Shown here one piece after another: positions 42,540-52,140 of a DNA stretch of 64,000 nt (its first letter is position 1; every line of letters starts with the position of its first letter). The notes under the pieces are model-generated. The model was not told the DNA's origin. It made no database searches and saw only the letters and a program-made list of their open reading frames with translations. The stretch comes from Streptomyces brevispora (GTDB lineage: Bacteria; Actinomycetota; Actinomycetes; Streptomycetales; Streptomycetaceae). The position numbers were made by a program, and so were the translations under genes. Location of the stretch: assembly GCF_007829885.1 (NCBI RefSeq), contig NZ_VIWW01000001.1:4712001-4776000 (forward strand). The letters run 5' to 3'.

Positions 42540-42773
42540 TTACAGGTGCACGACCGGGCAGGTCAGGGTTCTGGTGATGCCGTCCACTTGCTGCACCTTG
42601 GCAACGACCATGCGTCCGAGTTCATCGACCGTGTCGGCCCGCGCGCGCACGATCACATCGTAGGGACCGGTTACGTCCTCCGCGTGGATCACTCCCGGGA
42701 TTTTGGCGATGGTCTCGGCGACTGTCGACGCCTTGCCCACCTCGGTCTGAATAAGGATGTACGCCTGTACCAC
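42540..42773 (-). CDS. Stand-alone Lrp/AsnC ligand-binding (RAM) domain protein
   Basis: 77 residues from GTG 42773 (VQAYILIQTEVGKASTVAET). It contains IPGVIHAEDVTGPYDVIVRA and DELGRMVVAKVQQVDGITRT, a complete RAM domain, but no helix-turn-helix. Such demi-Lrp proteins oligomerise like Lrp and bind amino acids without DNA contact of their own. The DUF3515 gene (start 42519) follows 20 bp downstream of its stop, so the two are probably one transcript. Confidence 0.9.
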   Translation of the reverse strand: MVQAYILIQTEVGKASTVAETIAKIPGVIHAEDVTGPYDVIVRARADTVDELGRMVVAKVQQVDGITRTLTCPVVHL

Positions 42774-43093
42774 GGAACCTCCAGGGCGGCCACGAGGATC
42801 ATGTGGGGGAAAGGGACGCCACGGTATCGCGTTGGCGTGGGCCGCGGGGAGACCTGCGGGCCGGATGACACCCGCAGCGTGGCGTGCGGAACACACAAGT
42901 TGACGTATCTCTTGACAGTACCGACAGCAGTGACCGCCCGCGACCGCAAGCTCAGCGGTGCGGACGGGGGACGCGCATGCCCGTGACCACCAGGACGGAC
43001 CGCCCCCCGGGGCAGGTCCACGCCCCGGGCGCCGGCAGGCCGCTTAAGCAGGCCGGACGCCCGTCCGGCGCGATAGATGAGGGGTGAAACTCG
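42774..43093. promoter_or_regulatory. Divergent promoter region, Lrp-type gene and thiL
   Basis: No gene supported. TTGACG (42901) and TTGACA (42913) in a locally AT-rich segment are candidate -35 boxes reading right, but no good -10 follows. I saw no TPP riboswitch consensus before thiL. Confidence 0.4.
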
Positions 43094-44065
43094 GTGAAGG
43101 GAACCGTGGGCGAGTTGGGGGAGTTCGGGCTCATCAGAGAGCTGACGTCCCGGCTCACCACCACTCCGGCGGTACGGATCGGGCCCGGCGACGACGCCGC
43201 GGTCGTGACCGCTCCCGACCGCAGGGTCGTGGCCAGTACCGACATCCTGCTGGAGGGGCGGCACTTCCGGCGTGACTGGTCGACGGCGTACGACGTCGGC
43301 CGCAAGGCCGCCGCACAGAACCTCGCCGACATCGCCGCCATGGGCGCCGTGCCCACCGCGCTGCTCCTCGGCCTGGTCGTCCCCGCCGAACTCCCCGTGA
43401 CCTGGGCCGGGGAGCTCATGGACGGCATCCGCGACGAGTGCCAGGTCGCCGGGGCGGCCGTGGTCGGCGGCGATGTGGTGCGCGGCGACACCATCACCGT
43501 CGCGATCACCGCGCTCGGCGATCTGCGCAATCACGAGCCCGTCACCAGGGGCGGCGCCCAGCCCGGCGACGTCGTCGCCGTCACCGGCTGGCTCGGCTGG
43601 TCCGCCGCCGGATACGCCGTGCTCTCCCGCGGCTTCCGCTCGCCCCGCGCCTTCGTCGAGGCCCACCGGCGGCCCGAACCGCCGTACCACGCCGGTCCCG
43701 CGGCCGCCGGGCTCGGCGCCACCGCGATGACCGACGTCAGCGACGGGCTCGTCGCCGACCTCGGGCACATCGCCGAGGCGAGCAAGGTCAGCATCGACCT
43801 GCGCTCAGGACGCATCGACATCCCGTCCCAGATGTCCGACATCGGGCAGGCCGTCGGTGTGGACCCCCTTCAGTGGGTGCTGACCGGGGGAGAGGACCAC
43901 GCGATCGTCGCGACGTTCCCGCCCGACGTGAAGCTGCCGGCCCGCTGGAAGGTGATCGGCGAGGTCCTCCACCCCTCGGCGCTGCCCCAGGTGACGGTCG
44001 ACGGGGCGCCCTGGACCAGCAAGAGCGGCTGGGACCACTTCGGGGACATCGAGGACGCCCCGTAG
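43094..44065 (+). CDS. thiL: Thiamine-monophosphate kinase
   Basis: 323 residues, GTG 43094 (a short MKGTVGELGEFGLIRELT start). PurM-like ATP fold: RIGPGDDAAVV, ASTDILLEGRHFRRDW, GRKAAAQNLADIAAMGA, VGGDVVRGD, TDVSDGLVADLGH and TGGEDHAIVATF. Makes thiamine diphosphate from thiamine monophosphate. thiD follows within 10 bp. Confidence 0.95.
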   Translation: MKGTVGELGEFGLIRELTSRLTTTPAVRIGPGDDAAVVTAPDRRVVASTDILLEGRHFRRDWSTAYDVGRKAAAQNLADIAAMGAVPTALLLGLVVPAELPVTWAGELMDGIRDECQVAGAAVVGGDVVRGDTITVAITALGDLRNHEPVTRGGAQPGDVVAVTGWLGWSAAGYAVLSRGFRSPRAFVEAHRRPEPPYHAGPAAAGLGATAMTDVSDGLVADLGHIAEASKVSIDLRSGRIDIPSQMSDIGQAVGVDPLQWVLTGGEDHAIVATFPPDVKLPARWKVIGEVLHPSALPQVTVDGAPWTSKSGWDHFGDIEDAP

Positions 44066-44075
44066 ATTGCGGCGT

Positions 44076-44903
44076 ATGCCCCTACCCTCCGCCGTACTTC
44101 CCCGTGTGCTCACCGTCGCCGGATCCGACTCCGGCGGCGGTGCCGGCATCCAGGCCGACCTGAAGACGATGCTGGCGCTCGGTGTGCACGGCATGAGCGT
44201 GCTGACCGCCGTCACCGCCCAGAACTCGCTGGGCGTGCAGGGCTCCTGGGAACTGCCCGCGGAAGCCGTACGCGCCCAGTACCGCAGCGTGGTGGACGAC
44301 ATGGGCGTGAACGCGGTCAAGACCGGCATGCTGTCCTCTGCCGTCCTCGTGGAGACCGTCGCCGCACTGATCGCCGCGACGGACGCCCCGGCCGTCGTGG
44401 ACCCGGTGGGCGTCTCCAAGCACGGCGATCCGCTGCTCGCCGACGAGGCGCTGGATTCGGTACGCACGAAGCTGCTGCCCGTCGCGACCGTGGCGACCCC
44501 GAATCTCGACGAAGTGGCTCAGATCACGGGCGTGACGGTCACCGACGAGGCCGGGATGCGGCGGGCCGCGGCCACGATGCTCGGCCATGGGCCCCGCTGG
44601 GTGGTCATCAAGGGCGGTCATCTGCCGGGCGACCCCGTGGACCTGCTGACGGACGGCTCCGAGGAGCACTGGCTGCGCGCCCCCCGCCACGACAACCGCC
44701 ACACACACGGCACCGGGTGCACCCTCGCCTCCGCGATCGCCTGCGGACTGGCCCGCGGCCAGGACGTGCCCACGGCGGTACGGGCCGCGAAGTCCTACGT
44801 CACCGGGGCCATCGCGGCGGGCTTCCCGCTGGGCGCGGGGATCGGCCCGGTCGACCACGGGTGGCGGCTGCGGAGCACCGGCCGCCGGCCCCGCCCCGCC
44901 TGA
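44076..44903 (+). CDS. thiD: Hydroxymethylpyrimidine/phosphomethylpyrimidine kinase
   Basis: 275 residues from ATG 44076. Ribokinase-like: VLTVAGSDSGGGAGIQADLK, TAVTAQNSLGV, VDPVGVSKHGD, ATPNLDEVAQITG, VIKGGHLPG, and the anion hole/catalytic NRHTHGTGCTLASAIACGLA. Phosphorylates HMP for thiamine synthesis. Pairing with thiL makes a small thiamine operon. A bidirectional terminator follows. Confidence 0.95.
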   Translation: MPLPSAVLPRVLTVAGSDSGGGAGIQADLKTMLALGVHGMSVLTAVTAQNSLGVQGSWELPAEAVRAQYRSVVDDMGVNAVKTGMLSSAVLVETVAALIAATDAPAVVDPVGVSKHGDPLLADEALDSVRTKLLPVATVATPNLDEVAQITGVTVTDEAGMRRAAATMLGHGPRWVVIKGGHLPGDPVDLLTDGSEEHWLRAPRHDNRHTHGTGCTLASAIACGLARGQDVPTAVRAAKSYVTGAIAAGFPLGAGIGPVDHGWRLRSTGRRPRPA

Positions 44904-44910
44904 GCACAGC

Positions 44911-44944
44911 AAAAAGCCGGTCCACCGAGGTGGACCGGCTTTTT
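44911..44944. terminator. Bidirectional terminator between thiD and rpmB
   Basis: AAAAAGCCGGTCCACC (44911-44926) pairs with GGTGGACCGGCTTTTT (44929-44944): a textbook stem with T tracts in both directions. Confidence 0.95.
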
Positions 44945-44978
44945 GGGCAACCGGTAAGGCTGCGCTACGACGGGAACG

Positions 44979-45164
44979 TCAGCGCGCGACCTTGCCGGCC
45001 TTGATGCACGAGGTGCAGACGTTGAGCCGCTTCGGCGTCCGCCCGACCACGGCACGCACGCGCTGGATGTTGGGATTCCAGCGACGGGACGTACGGCGGT
45101 GCGAGTGCGAAATGCTGTTGCCGAAGCTCGGCCCCTTGCCGCAAACGTCGCAGTTGGCAGCCAC
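44979..45164 (-). CDS. rpmB: 50S ribosomal protein L28
   Basis: 61 residues: AANCDVCGKGPSFGNSISHS, HRRTSRRWNPNIQ, LNVCTSCIKAGKVAR. Two CxxC pairs make it the zinc-binding (C+) form. The promoter must lie in 45165-45422, divergent from the DAK2 gene. Confidence 0.97.
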   Translation of the reverse strand: MAANCDVCGKGPSFGNSISHSHRRTSRRWNPNIQRVRAVVGRTPKRLNVCTSCIKAGKVAR

Positions 45165-45422
45165 GGGTCACTCCAAAACTTCAGATGCACTTACAGTGAA
45201 TTCCGGCACGCCGGATTCAATGACTGAAGTGGCGGTACCGGGGGAATGTCCCGACTCTCATCGGGCAACCGAAGCAGCATACAACGGCTGCGTCGGAGAT
45301 ACGAAACTACCATGGGATCCACTACTGCCCGCCCCGCCCCTGACCCCGCCGGAGCCGCCGAGCGGGGCTACCCTGCGGTGCAGCCCGCCGCCCCCAGGCC
45401 CCGTTCCGAGGAGGACCATCAG

Positions 45423-47069
45423 GTGCCGCAGACCGCCGACGACCTGGACGCCGTCGCGGTGCGTACCTGGTGCTCACTGGCGCTGGACGCACTCGGCCGG
45501 GAGCGCGAGGCGATCGACGCGATCAACGTGTATCCCGTCGCCGACGGGGACACCGGCACCAACCTCTATCTGACCGTGGAATCCGCGGCGGGCGCCGTCG
45601 AGGCGGTGTTCGCCGCCCATGAGACCGGCACCTCGGTGCCCTCCACCGCCGACGCGGTACGCGCCATGGCGCACGGGGCGCTGATCGGGGCCCGCGGCAA
45701 CTCCGGCACGATCCTGGCCCAGTTGCTGCGCGGCATGGCCGGGGTACTGGCCGAGGAGGCCGGTGCGCGGGGCGGTACGGACCGGCTGCGCCTCGCACTG
45801 ACCCGGGCCGCGCTCTCGGCGCGCGAGGCCGTCGCCCACCCCGTCGAGGGCACGGTCCTGACCGTGGCCACCGCGGCCGCCGAAGCCGCGGGGCGTGCGG
45901 CGGCCGGCGCCGGTACGGCCGTGGTGGCACAGGCGGCGTACGAAGGGGCGCGCACCGCCCTGGAGGCGACGCCCGGCCAGCTCGCCGTGCTCGGCCGGGC
46001 AGGTGTCGTGGACGCCGGGGGCCGGGGGCTGGTGGCGGTCCTCGGGGCGCTGGTCGAGGCGGTCTCGGGACGGGCGCCGGTGCGGGTGTACGAGGCGCCG
46101 GCCTCGCCCGTTCCGGTCGCCGCCGCTGCCGATGACTGCCCCGCGGCGGACACCCCGGAGGGCGGGCCGGCCTTCGAGGTCATCTATCTGCTGGAGGCCG
46201 GGGACGAGGCTGTGGAGCGGCTGCGGACCCGGCTCGACGACCTGGGCGACTCCCTCGTGGTGGTGGGGGGCGACGGGCTCTGGAACGTCCATGTACACGT
46301 CGACGACGCGGGTGCGGCGGTGGAGGCCGGGGTCGAGGCCGGGCGGCCGTACCGCATCCGGATCACCCACTTCGCCGCGGACCGGGTGCACACCCGCCCC
46401 GAACCCGCCCAGCGCGCCGTCGTCGTCGTGGTCCCGGGCGACGGGCTCGGCGGCCTGTGCGCGGAGGCCGGGGCGACGACGGTGCTCGCGCGCCCCGGGG
46501 AACCGCCGGCCAGCGGCGAACTGGTCGACGCGATCCGCCGCGCCCACGCCCGCGAGGTGGTGCTCCTGCCCAACGACGGGGACCTGCGCCACACGGCCGC
46601 GGCCGCCGCGGAACAGGCCCGGACCGAGGGCATCAGGGTCGCCCTGATCCCGACCAGGGCCGCCGTCCAGGGCATCGCTGCCCTGGCCGTCCACGAACCG
46701 GACCGCAGCTTCGACGAGGACGTGGTCGCGATGACCGCGGCGGCCGGCGCCACCCGGTACGCCGAACTGGCCGTCGCCGAGCGGCAGTCCTGGACCATGG
46801 CGGGGATCTGCCAGGCCGGCGACATCCTGGGCCTGATCGACGGCGATGTGGCCGTCATCGGCGACAACGTCCCGGAGACGGCCCGCAACGTCCTGGACCG
46901 GATGCTGGCGGCCGGCGGCGAACTGGTCACCCTGGTCCTGGGCGAGGACGTCCCCGACACGCTGGCCGGCACACTGGAGGAACACGTCCGGGAGGGCTAC
47001 CTGGCGGTGGACACCGTGGTGTACCGCGGCGGCCACCAGTGCGCTCCGCTGCTGATCGGGGTGGAGTAG
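45423..47069 (+). CDS. DAK2/DegV-domain protein (DhaL-like, FakA/YloV family)
   Basis: 548 residues from GTG 45423, chosen for GAGGAGG 8 bp upstream; ATG 45312 is an in-frame alternative without a site. Domain 1 (~10-205) is DhaL-like: INVYPVADGDTGTNLYLTVE supplies the metal/ATP Asp residues, and GARGNSGTILAQLLRGMAG follows. A middle domain (~240-330) and a C-terminal DegV-like region with VLLPNDGDLRHTAAAAA and SWTMAGICQAGDILGLIDGD complete the layout of fatty-acid kinase FakA. It may phosphorylate FakB-bound fatty acids (inference). Lies upstream of recG as in many Gram-positives. Confidence 0.87.
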   Translation: MPQTADDLDAVAVRTWCSLALDALGREREAIDAINVYPVADGDTGTNLYLTVESAAGAVEAVFAAHETGTSVPSTADAVRAMAHGALIGARGNSGTILAQLLRGMAGVLAEEAGARGGTDRLRLALTRAALSAREAVAHPVEGTVLTVATAAAEAAGRAAAGAGTAVVAQAAYEGARTALEATPGQLAVLGRAGVVDAGGRGLVAVLGALVEAVSGRAPVRVYEAPASPVPVAAAADDCPAADTPEGGPAFEVIYLLEAGDEAVERLRTRLDDLGDSLVVVGGDGLWNVHVHVDDAGAAVEAGVEAGRPYRIRITHFAADRVHTRPEPAQRAVVVVVPGDGLGGLCAEAGATTVLARPGEPPASGELVDAIRRAHAREVVLLPNDGDLRHTAAAAAEQARTEGIRVALIPTRAAVQGIAALAVHEPDRSFDEDVVAMTAAAGATRYAELAVAERQSWTMAGICQAGDILGLIDGDVAVIGDNVPETARNVLDRMLAAGGELVTLVLGEDVPDTLAGTLEEHVREGYLAVDTVVYRGGHQCAPLLIGVE

Positions 47070-47249
47070 CGGGCCCCCTGCTCCCCGTACGCCCGCACCG
47101 AAGCCGCCTCCGCCCGTTGTATGTCCGCCGTAGCGTCCGCGCCCGCGCGTGGGAGAGAGCCGGTCCCGGGGTCGCGAGCAGGATTGTGACCAGGACTTCT
47201 CGGCGGCTCGGTGGTGCCCGGCGGACAACTGTCAGTGGCGTGGTGTGCA

Positions 47250-49514
47250 ATGGATCGCGTGTCTGCGTTCGACGAACCCCTCAAGAAGCTGCTCGGCGGC
47301 GCCACCGCGAAGGTGATGGCCGAGCACCTCGACCTGCACACGGTCGGCGATCTGCTGCATCACTACCCGCGGCGGTACGAGGAGCGCGGCCGTCTCACGG
47401 CCATGACCGACCTCCCGCTCGACGAGCACGTGACGGTCGTCGCCCAGGTCGCCGACGCCCGCGTCATGGCGTTCAACAACGGCCGGGGCAAGCGCCTCGA
47501 AGTGACCCTCACCGACGGCCACGGCCGGCTCCAGCTGGTCTTCTTCGGCCACGGAGTCCACAAGCCGCACAAGGAACTGCTGCCGGGCCGGCGCGCCATG
47601 TTCGCCGGCAAGGTCTCCGTCTTCAACCGGAAGATGCAGCTGGCCCACCCCACCTACCAACTGCTCGACGCGGAGACCACCGACGAGGCCGGGGCGACCG
47701 AGGCCGTGGACGCCTTCGCCGGCCGGCTGCTGCCGATCTACCCGGCCTGCAAGCAACTCGACTCCTGGCGGATCGCCAAGGCGGTCGACGCGGTGCTGCC
47801 GAGCGCCCAGGAAGCCGTCGACCCACTGCCGCCCGCGCTGCGCGAGGGCCGCGGGTTCACCGCGCTGCCCGAGGCGCTGCTGAAGATCCACCGGCCGCAG
47901 ACCAAGGCCGACATCGCGGCGGCCAAGGGCCGGCTGAAGTGGGACGAGGCCTTCGTCCTCCAGGTCGCACTGGCCCGCCGCAGATACGCGGACACCCAGC
48001 TGCCGGCCGCCGCCCGCAGACCCGTTCCCGGCGGGCTGCTCGACGCGTTCGACGCCGAACTGCCGTTCACCCTCACCGACGGCCAGCTCAAGGTCTCCAA
48101 GGAGATCTTCGACGACCTGGCGACCGAACATCCGATGCACCGGCTGCTCCAGGGCGAGGTCGGCAGCGGGAAGACCCTGGTCGCGCTGCGCGCCATGCTC
48201 GCCGTCGTCGACGCGGGCGGGCAGGCCGCGATGCTCGCGCCCACCGAGGTGCTCGCCCAGCAGCACCACCGGTCCATCACCGAGATGATGGGCGAGCTCG
48301 CCGAGAACTGGGGGCTGTGGCGCGAAGCGCCTCTCGACGAGGGGCGGCGGTCGGGCGACGGGCGGGCGCTCGGCGGGTCCGACCGGGGCACCAAGGTCGT
48401 CCTGCTCACCGGTTCCATGGGCATGCCCGCCCGCCGCCGGGCGCTCCTCGACCTGGTCACCGGCGAGGCCGGGATCGTGATCGGCACCCATGCGCTGATC
48501 GAGGACAAGGTGCAGTTCCACGAGCTGGGGCTGGTCGTCGTCGACGAGCAGCACCGCTTCGGGGTGGAACAGCGCGACGCCCTGCGCTCCAAGGGGAAGC
48601 AACCGCCGCATCTGCTCGTCATGACCGCCACCCCCATTCCCCGTACGGTCGCCATGACCGTCTTCGGTGACCTGGAGACCTCCGTCCTGGACCAGCTGCC
48701 GGCCGGCCGTTCGCCGATCGCCAGCCATGTCGTCCCCGCCAAGGACAAGCCGCACTTCCTCAGCCGCGCCTGGGAACGGGTCCGTGAGGAGGTGGAGAAC
48801 GGGCACCAGGCGTACGTGGTCTGCCCCCGGATCGGTGACGACGAGGACGAGGTGGCCGGGAAGAAGGGGAAGAAGGACGCCGAACAGGAGGGGGACAAGC
48901 GCCCGCCGCTCGCCGTCCTGGACACCGCCGAACAGCTCGCCAAGGGGCCGCTGACCGGTCTGCGCGTCGAGGTTCTGCACGGCAGGATGCACCCCGACGA
49001 CAAGGACGACGTGATGCGCCGCTTCGCCGCCGGCCAGGTCGACGTCCTGGTGGCCACCACGGTCATCGAGGTCGGGGTCAACGTCCCCAACGCCACCGCG
49101 ATGGTGATCATGGACGCCGACCGGTTCGGCGTCTCCCAGCTGCACCAGCTGCGCGGCCGGGTCGGCCGTGGCTCCGCCCCCGGACTCTGCCTGCTGGTCA
49201 GCGAGGCCCACGAGGCGAGCCCCGCCCGCGCCCGGCTCTCCGCCGTGGCCGCCACCCTCGACGGGTTCGAGCTGTCCCGGATCGACCTGGAGGAACGCCG
49301 CGAGGGCGACGTCCTCGGCCAGGCCCAGTCCGGGGTCCGCTCCTCGCTGCGGGTGCTCAGCGTCATCGACGACGAGGAGGTCATCGCGGCCGCCCGTGAG
49401 GAGGCCGTCAAGGTCGTCGCCGCCGATCCGGACCTGGAGCACCTGCCGGAGCTGCGCCTCGCACTGGACGCGCTGCTCGACAAGGACCGCGAGGAGTACC
49501 TCGACAAGGGCTGA
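47250..49514 (+). CDS. recG: ATP-dependent DNA helicase RecG
   Basis: 754 residues from ATG 47250 (GTG 47259 possible). N-terminal wedge/OB domain, then GEVGSGKTLVALRAM (Walker A), VVDEQHRFGVEQR (DEQH), MTATPIPRTVAMT, VLHGRMHPDDK and QLHQLRGRVGRG. Between motif Ia and II there is a Gly/Arg-rich insertion (DEGRRSGDGRALGGSDRGTK), and later a Lys/Glu insertion (AGKKGKKDAEQEGDK) common in actinomycetes. Remodels stalled replication forks and Holliday junctions. Confidence 0.96.
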   Translation: MDRVSAFDEPLKKLLGGATAKVMAEHLDLHTVGDLLHHYPRRYEERGRLTAMTDLPLDEHVTVVAQVADARVMAFNNGRGKRLEVTLTDGHGRLQLVFFGHGVHKPHKELLPGRRAMFAGKVSVFNRKMQLAHPTYQLLDAETTDEAGATEAVDAFAGRLLPIYPACKQLDSWRIAKAVDAVLPSAQEAVDPLPPALREGRGFTALPEALLKIHRPQTKADIAAAKGRLKWDEAFVLQVALARRRYADTQLPAAARRPVPGGLLDAFDAELPFTLTDGQLKVSKEIFDDLATEHPMHRLLQGEVGSGKTLVALRAMLAVVDAGGQAAMLAPTEVLAQQHHRSITEMMGELAENWGLWREAPLDEGRRSGDGRALGGSDRGTKVVLLTGSMGMPARRRALLDLVTGEAGIVIGTHALIEDKVQFHELGLVVVDEQHRFGVEQRDALRSKGKQPPHLLVMTATPIPRTVAMTVFGDLETSVLDQLPAGRSPIASHVVPAKDKPHFLSRAWERVREEVENGHQAYVVCPRIGDDEDEVAGKKGKKDAEQEGDKRPPLAVLDTAEQLAKGPLTGLRVEVLHGRMHPDDKDDVMRRFAAGQVDVLVATTVIEVGVNVPNATAMVIMDADRFGVSQLHQLRGRVGRGSAPGLCLLVSEAHEASPARARLSAVAATLDGFELSRIDLEERREGDVLGQAQSGVRSSLRVLSVIDDEEVIAAAREEAVKVVAADPDLEHLPELRLALDALLDKDREEYLDKG

Positions 49515-49624
49515 CGTGCGGGGGCGCGGCCACTGCGGGCGCCCCGGTCTCCCCGACGTCATATCGTGGGTGGCACGGCGCCCGCAGCACCCTGCGCGCC
49601 GCCCCGACCCGAGGATCAACACCC

Positions 49625-50209
49625 ATGACCCGCGTGATCGCCGGCTCGGCCGGCGGACGCCGCCTGGCCGTCCCGCCCGGCACCGGCACCCGCCCCACCT
49701 CCGACCGCGCGCGCGAGGGCCTGTTCTCCACCTGGCAGGCGCTCCTCGGCACCCTCGACGGCGTCCGGATCGCCGATCTGTACGCGGGCTCGGGGGCCGT
49801 CGGCCTCGAAGCGCTCTCCCGGGGCGCGGTCCACGCCCTGCTCGTCGAGGCCGACGCCAAGGCCGTCCGCACCGTCCGGGACAACGTCCGCACCCTCGGC
49901 CTGCCCGGCGCCGAGGTCCGGGCCGGCAAAGCCGAACAGATCGTGACAGGACCGGCGCCCGCGGAGCCGTACGACGTGGTGTTCCTGGACCCGCCGTACG
50001 CCGTCACCGACGAAGATCTTGGCGAGATACTGCTCACACTCCGTGCCCAGGGGTGGCTCTCGGCCGCTGCGCTCGTCACCGTGGAGCGCAGCACCAGAGG
50101 CGGAGAATTCAGCTGGCCCAAGGGTTTCGAGCCATTGCGGGCCCGTCGCTACGGCGAGGGAACGCTTTGGTACGGTCGCGCCGCCGCTACGTGCGAAGAC
50201 GCACGATGA
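49625..50209 (+). CDS. rsmD: 16S rRNA (guanine(966)-N(2))-methyltransferase
   Basis: 194 residues. SAM motif I RIADLYAGSGAVGLEALSRG and catalytic DPPY in DVVFLDPPYAVTDEDLG; RVIAGSAGGRRLAVPPG start typical of RsmD. The stop overlaps an ATG of the coaD frame. Confidence 0.94.
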   Translation: MTRVIAGSAGGRRLAVPPGTGTRPTSDRAREGLFSTWQALLGTLDGVRIADLYAGSGAVGLEALSRGAVHALLVEADAKAVRTVRDNVRTLGLPGAEVRAGKAEQIVTGPAPAEPYDVVFLDPPYAVTDEDLGEILLTLRAQGWLSAAALVTVERSTRGGEFSWPKGFEPLRARRYGEGTLWYGRAAATCEDAR

Positions 50210-50235
50210 CCGGACCGGAGAGCGAGGGAATCAAG

Positions 50236-50715
50236 TTGCGCCGCGCCGTCTGCCCGGGGTCGTTCGACCCCATCACCAATGGACATCTCGACATCATCGG
50301 CCGCGCCTCGAAGCTGTACGACGTCGTACACGTCGCGGTGATGATCAACCAGTCGAAGAAGGGTCTGTTCACGGTCGACGAGCGGATCGACATGATCCGC
50401 CGGGTCACCGCGGACTTCGGCAACGTCCAGGTCGAGTCCTTCCACGGGCTGCTGGTCGACTTCTGCAAGCAGCGCGACATCCCGGCGATCGTGAAGGGCC
50501 TGCGGGCCGTCAGCGACTTCGACTACGAACTGCAGATGGCCCAGATGAACAACGGGCTCTCGGGTGTCGAAACGCTCTTCGTGCCGACCAATCCGACCTA
50601 CAGTTTCCTGTCGTCCTCCCTGGTCAAGGAGGTGGCGACCTGGGGTGGCGACGTCTCGCACCTGCTGCCGCCACTGGTCCAGGAGGCCCTGACGGAGCGC
50701 CTCGCCCAGCAGTGA
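50236..50715 (+). CDS. coaD: Phosphopantetheine adenylyltransferase
   Basis: 159 residues from TTG 50236, preceded by GAGGG; this gives the standard RRAVCPGSFDPITNGHLDII start. ATG 50206, overlapping the rsmD stop, would add 10 residues. T/HxGH nucleotide motif TNGHLDII, KGLRAVSDFDYELQMAQMN and YSFLSSSLVKEVA are present. Penultimate step of coenzyme A synthesis. Confidence 0.95.
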   Translation: MRRAVCPGSFDPITNGHLDIIGRASKLYDVVHVAVMINQSKKGLFTVDERIDMIRRVTADFGNVQVESFHGLLVDFCKQRDIPAIVKGLRAVSDFDYELQMAQMNNGLSGVETLFVPTNPTYSFLSSSLVKEVATWGGDVSHLLPPLVQEALTERLAQQ

Positions 50716-50813
50716 GGCACTGACAGCCCGTCACCCGGTGTCGGGCGGGCGCCGACTGGCCGTACAGTCGTCCCGTCCGTCTCCAATCGGCAGTAGAGAG
50801 TGGCGAGCACACG

Positions 50814-51926
50814 GTGGACGTGCAGAAGAAGCTCGACGAGATCGTCGAAGCGGTCGGGAACGCCCGGTCGATGCCCATGTCGGCGTCCTGCGTGGTCAAC
50901 CGCGCCGACCTGCTCGCGATGCTGGAAGAGGTGCGCCAGGCCCTGCCCGGCTCCCTCGCGCACGCGCAGGAGCTCATCGGCGGCCGGGAACAGCTCGTCG
51001 AGCAGGCCCGTCAGGAGGCCGGGCGGATCATCGAGACCGCCCACGCCGAGCGCGGTTCGCTGATCTCGGACACCGAGATCGCCCGGCGGTCCCAGGCCGA
51101 GGCCGACCGGATTCTCGGTGAGGCCCGCAAGGACGCCGAGGAGATCCGCGCCGAGGCCGACGAGTACGTCGACAGCAAGCTCGCCAACTTCGAGGTCGTC
51201 CTCACCAAGACCATCGGCTCCGTCGACCGGGGCCGCGAGAAGCTCCTCGGCCGCGGCCAGGGCTTCGACGAGCAGGGCTACGAGGACCCGGACTTCGCCG
51301 AGGCCCCGGAGCGCAGCGCCGACCCGGCCACGCTCCAGCGCCGGGCCGACGACTACGTGGACACCAAGCTCGGCGCCTTCGAGGCAGTGCTCGCCAAGAC
51401 CCTGGAGGCGGTGGGCCGGGGCCGGCAGAAGCTGCACGGCCGGGTCGCCACCGACGACCTCGGCGCGCACATGGCCGCCCAGGACGCCGCGGGCAGCCAG
51501 GGTCACACCAGCGACGAGGACCACTGGGCGGGACTGGCCGAGATCGCCACCCCGGAGCCGCCGCAGGTGCCCCAGCAGCTGTCCCCGCAGGCCGATCCGC
51601 GCTTCCCCGCGCAGGCCGAGCCGCAGTACGCGCAGACGTACGCGTACCAGGACCAGCCGCAGCAGGACGTGTACGGCTACCAGCAGCAGCCGGACCCCTA
51701 CGCCGGCTACCAGCAGCAGGGCTACGACCAGAACCAGCAGCAGGGCTACGACCAGAACCAGAACCAGGTCGCGCTGCCCGCGCAGGGCTACGACGCCTGG
51801 CAGCAGCCCGCGCAGGCCCAGCAACCCCTCCAGCAGCACGGCGAGGGCGCCCTGGACGAGACCAGTCTTTTCGACACCAGCATGATCGACCTGGACCAGC
51901 TCCGCCGGTACGAACAGGAGCACTGA
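50814..51926 (+). CDS. DivIVA-like coiled-coil protein with Gln/Tyr-rich tail
   Basis: 370 residues, GTG start. Residues 1-130 are a long helix (VQKKLDEIVEAVGNARSMPM, AQELIGGREQLVEQARQEAG, DRILGEARKDAEEIRAEADE), typical of DivIVA/ATP-synthase-b-like cytoskeletal proteins. A duplicated segment follows: ADEYVDSKLANFEVVLTKTI and ADDYVDTKLGAFEAVLAKTL. From ~240 the tail is prion-like, with repeated QQGYDQN. Conserved between coaD and yceD in Streptomyces; a cell-division or growth-zone role is likely but not proven. Confidence 0.82.
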   Translation: MDVQKKLDEIVEAVGNARSMPMSASCVVNRADLLAMLEEVRQALPGSLAHAQELIGGREQLVEQARQEAGRIIETAHAERGSLISDTEIARRSQAEADRILGEARKDAEEIRAEADEYVDSKLANFEVVLTKTIGSVDRGREKLLGRGQGFDEQGYEDPDFAEAPERSADPATLQRRADDYVDTKLGAFEAVLAKTLEAVGRGRQKLHGRVATDDLGAHMAAQDAAGSQGHTSDEDHWAGLAEIATPEPPQVPQQLSPQADPRFPAQAEPQYAQTYAYQDQPQQDVYGYQQQPDPYAGYQQQGYDQNQQQGYDQNQNQVALPAQGYDAWQQPAQAQQPLQQHGEGALDETSLFDTSMIDLDQLRRYEQEH

Positions 51927-52140
51927 CCGGCCGGGACCCGGTCCGGGAAGCCGCTCCGGGAAGTCGACCCGGTCCTGATCGGGTCCGATCAGGACCGGAT
52001 TGGGAGCTGAGCGGTGCGTCAAGTATCCTGGTTCTTCGGTCGCGCGTATGTACGCGGTCCAGGCTGCCCGCTTCGACTCCGGAGCCGGTCGGCTTCTCCC
52101 CACCACGCGTGATGCGCATGATTCGAAAGCAGGAAAAGCC

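Noticed and set aside
42774..43093. Possible TPP riboswitch before thiL/thiD
   Set aside because: I looked for the CTGAGA-type core and paired stems and saw none. thiL and thiD are kinase genes, often without a riboswitch.
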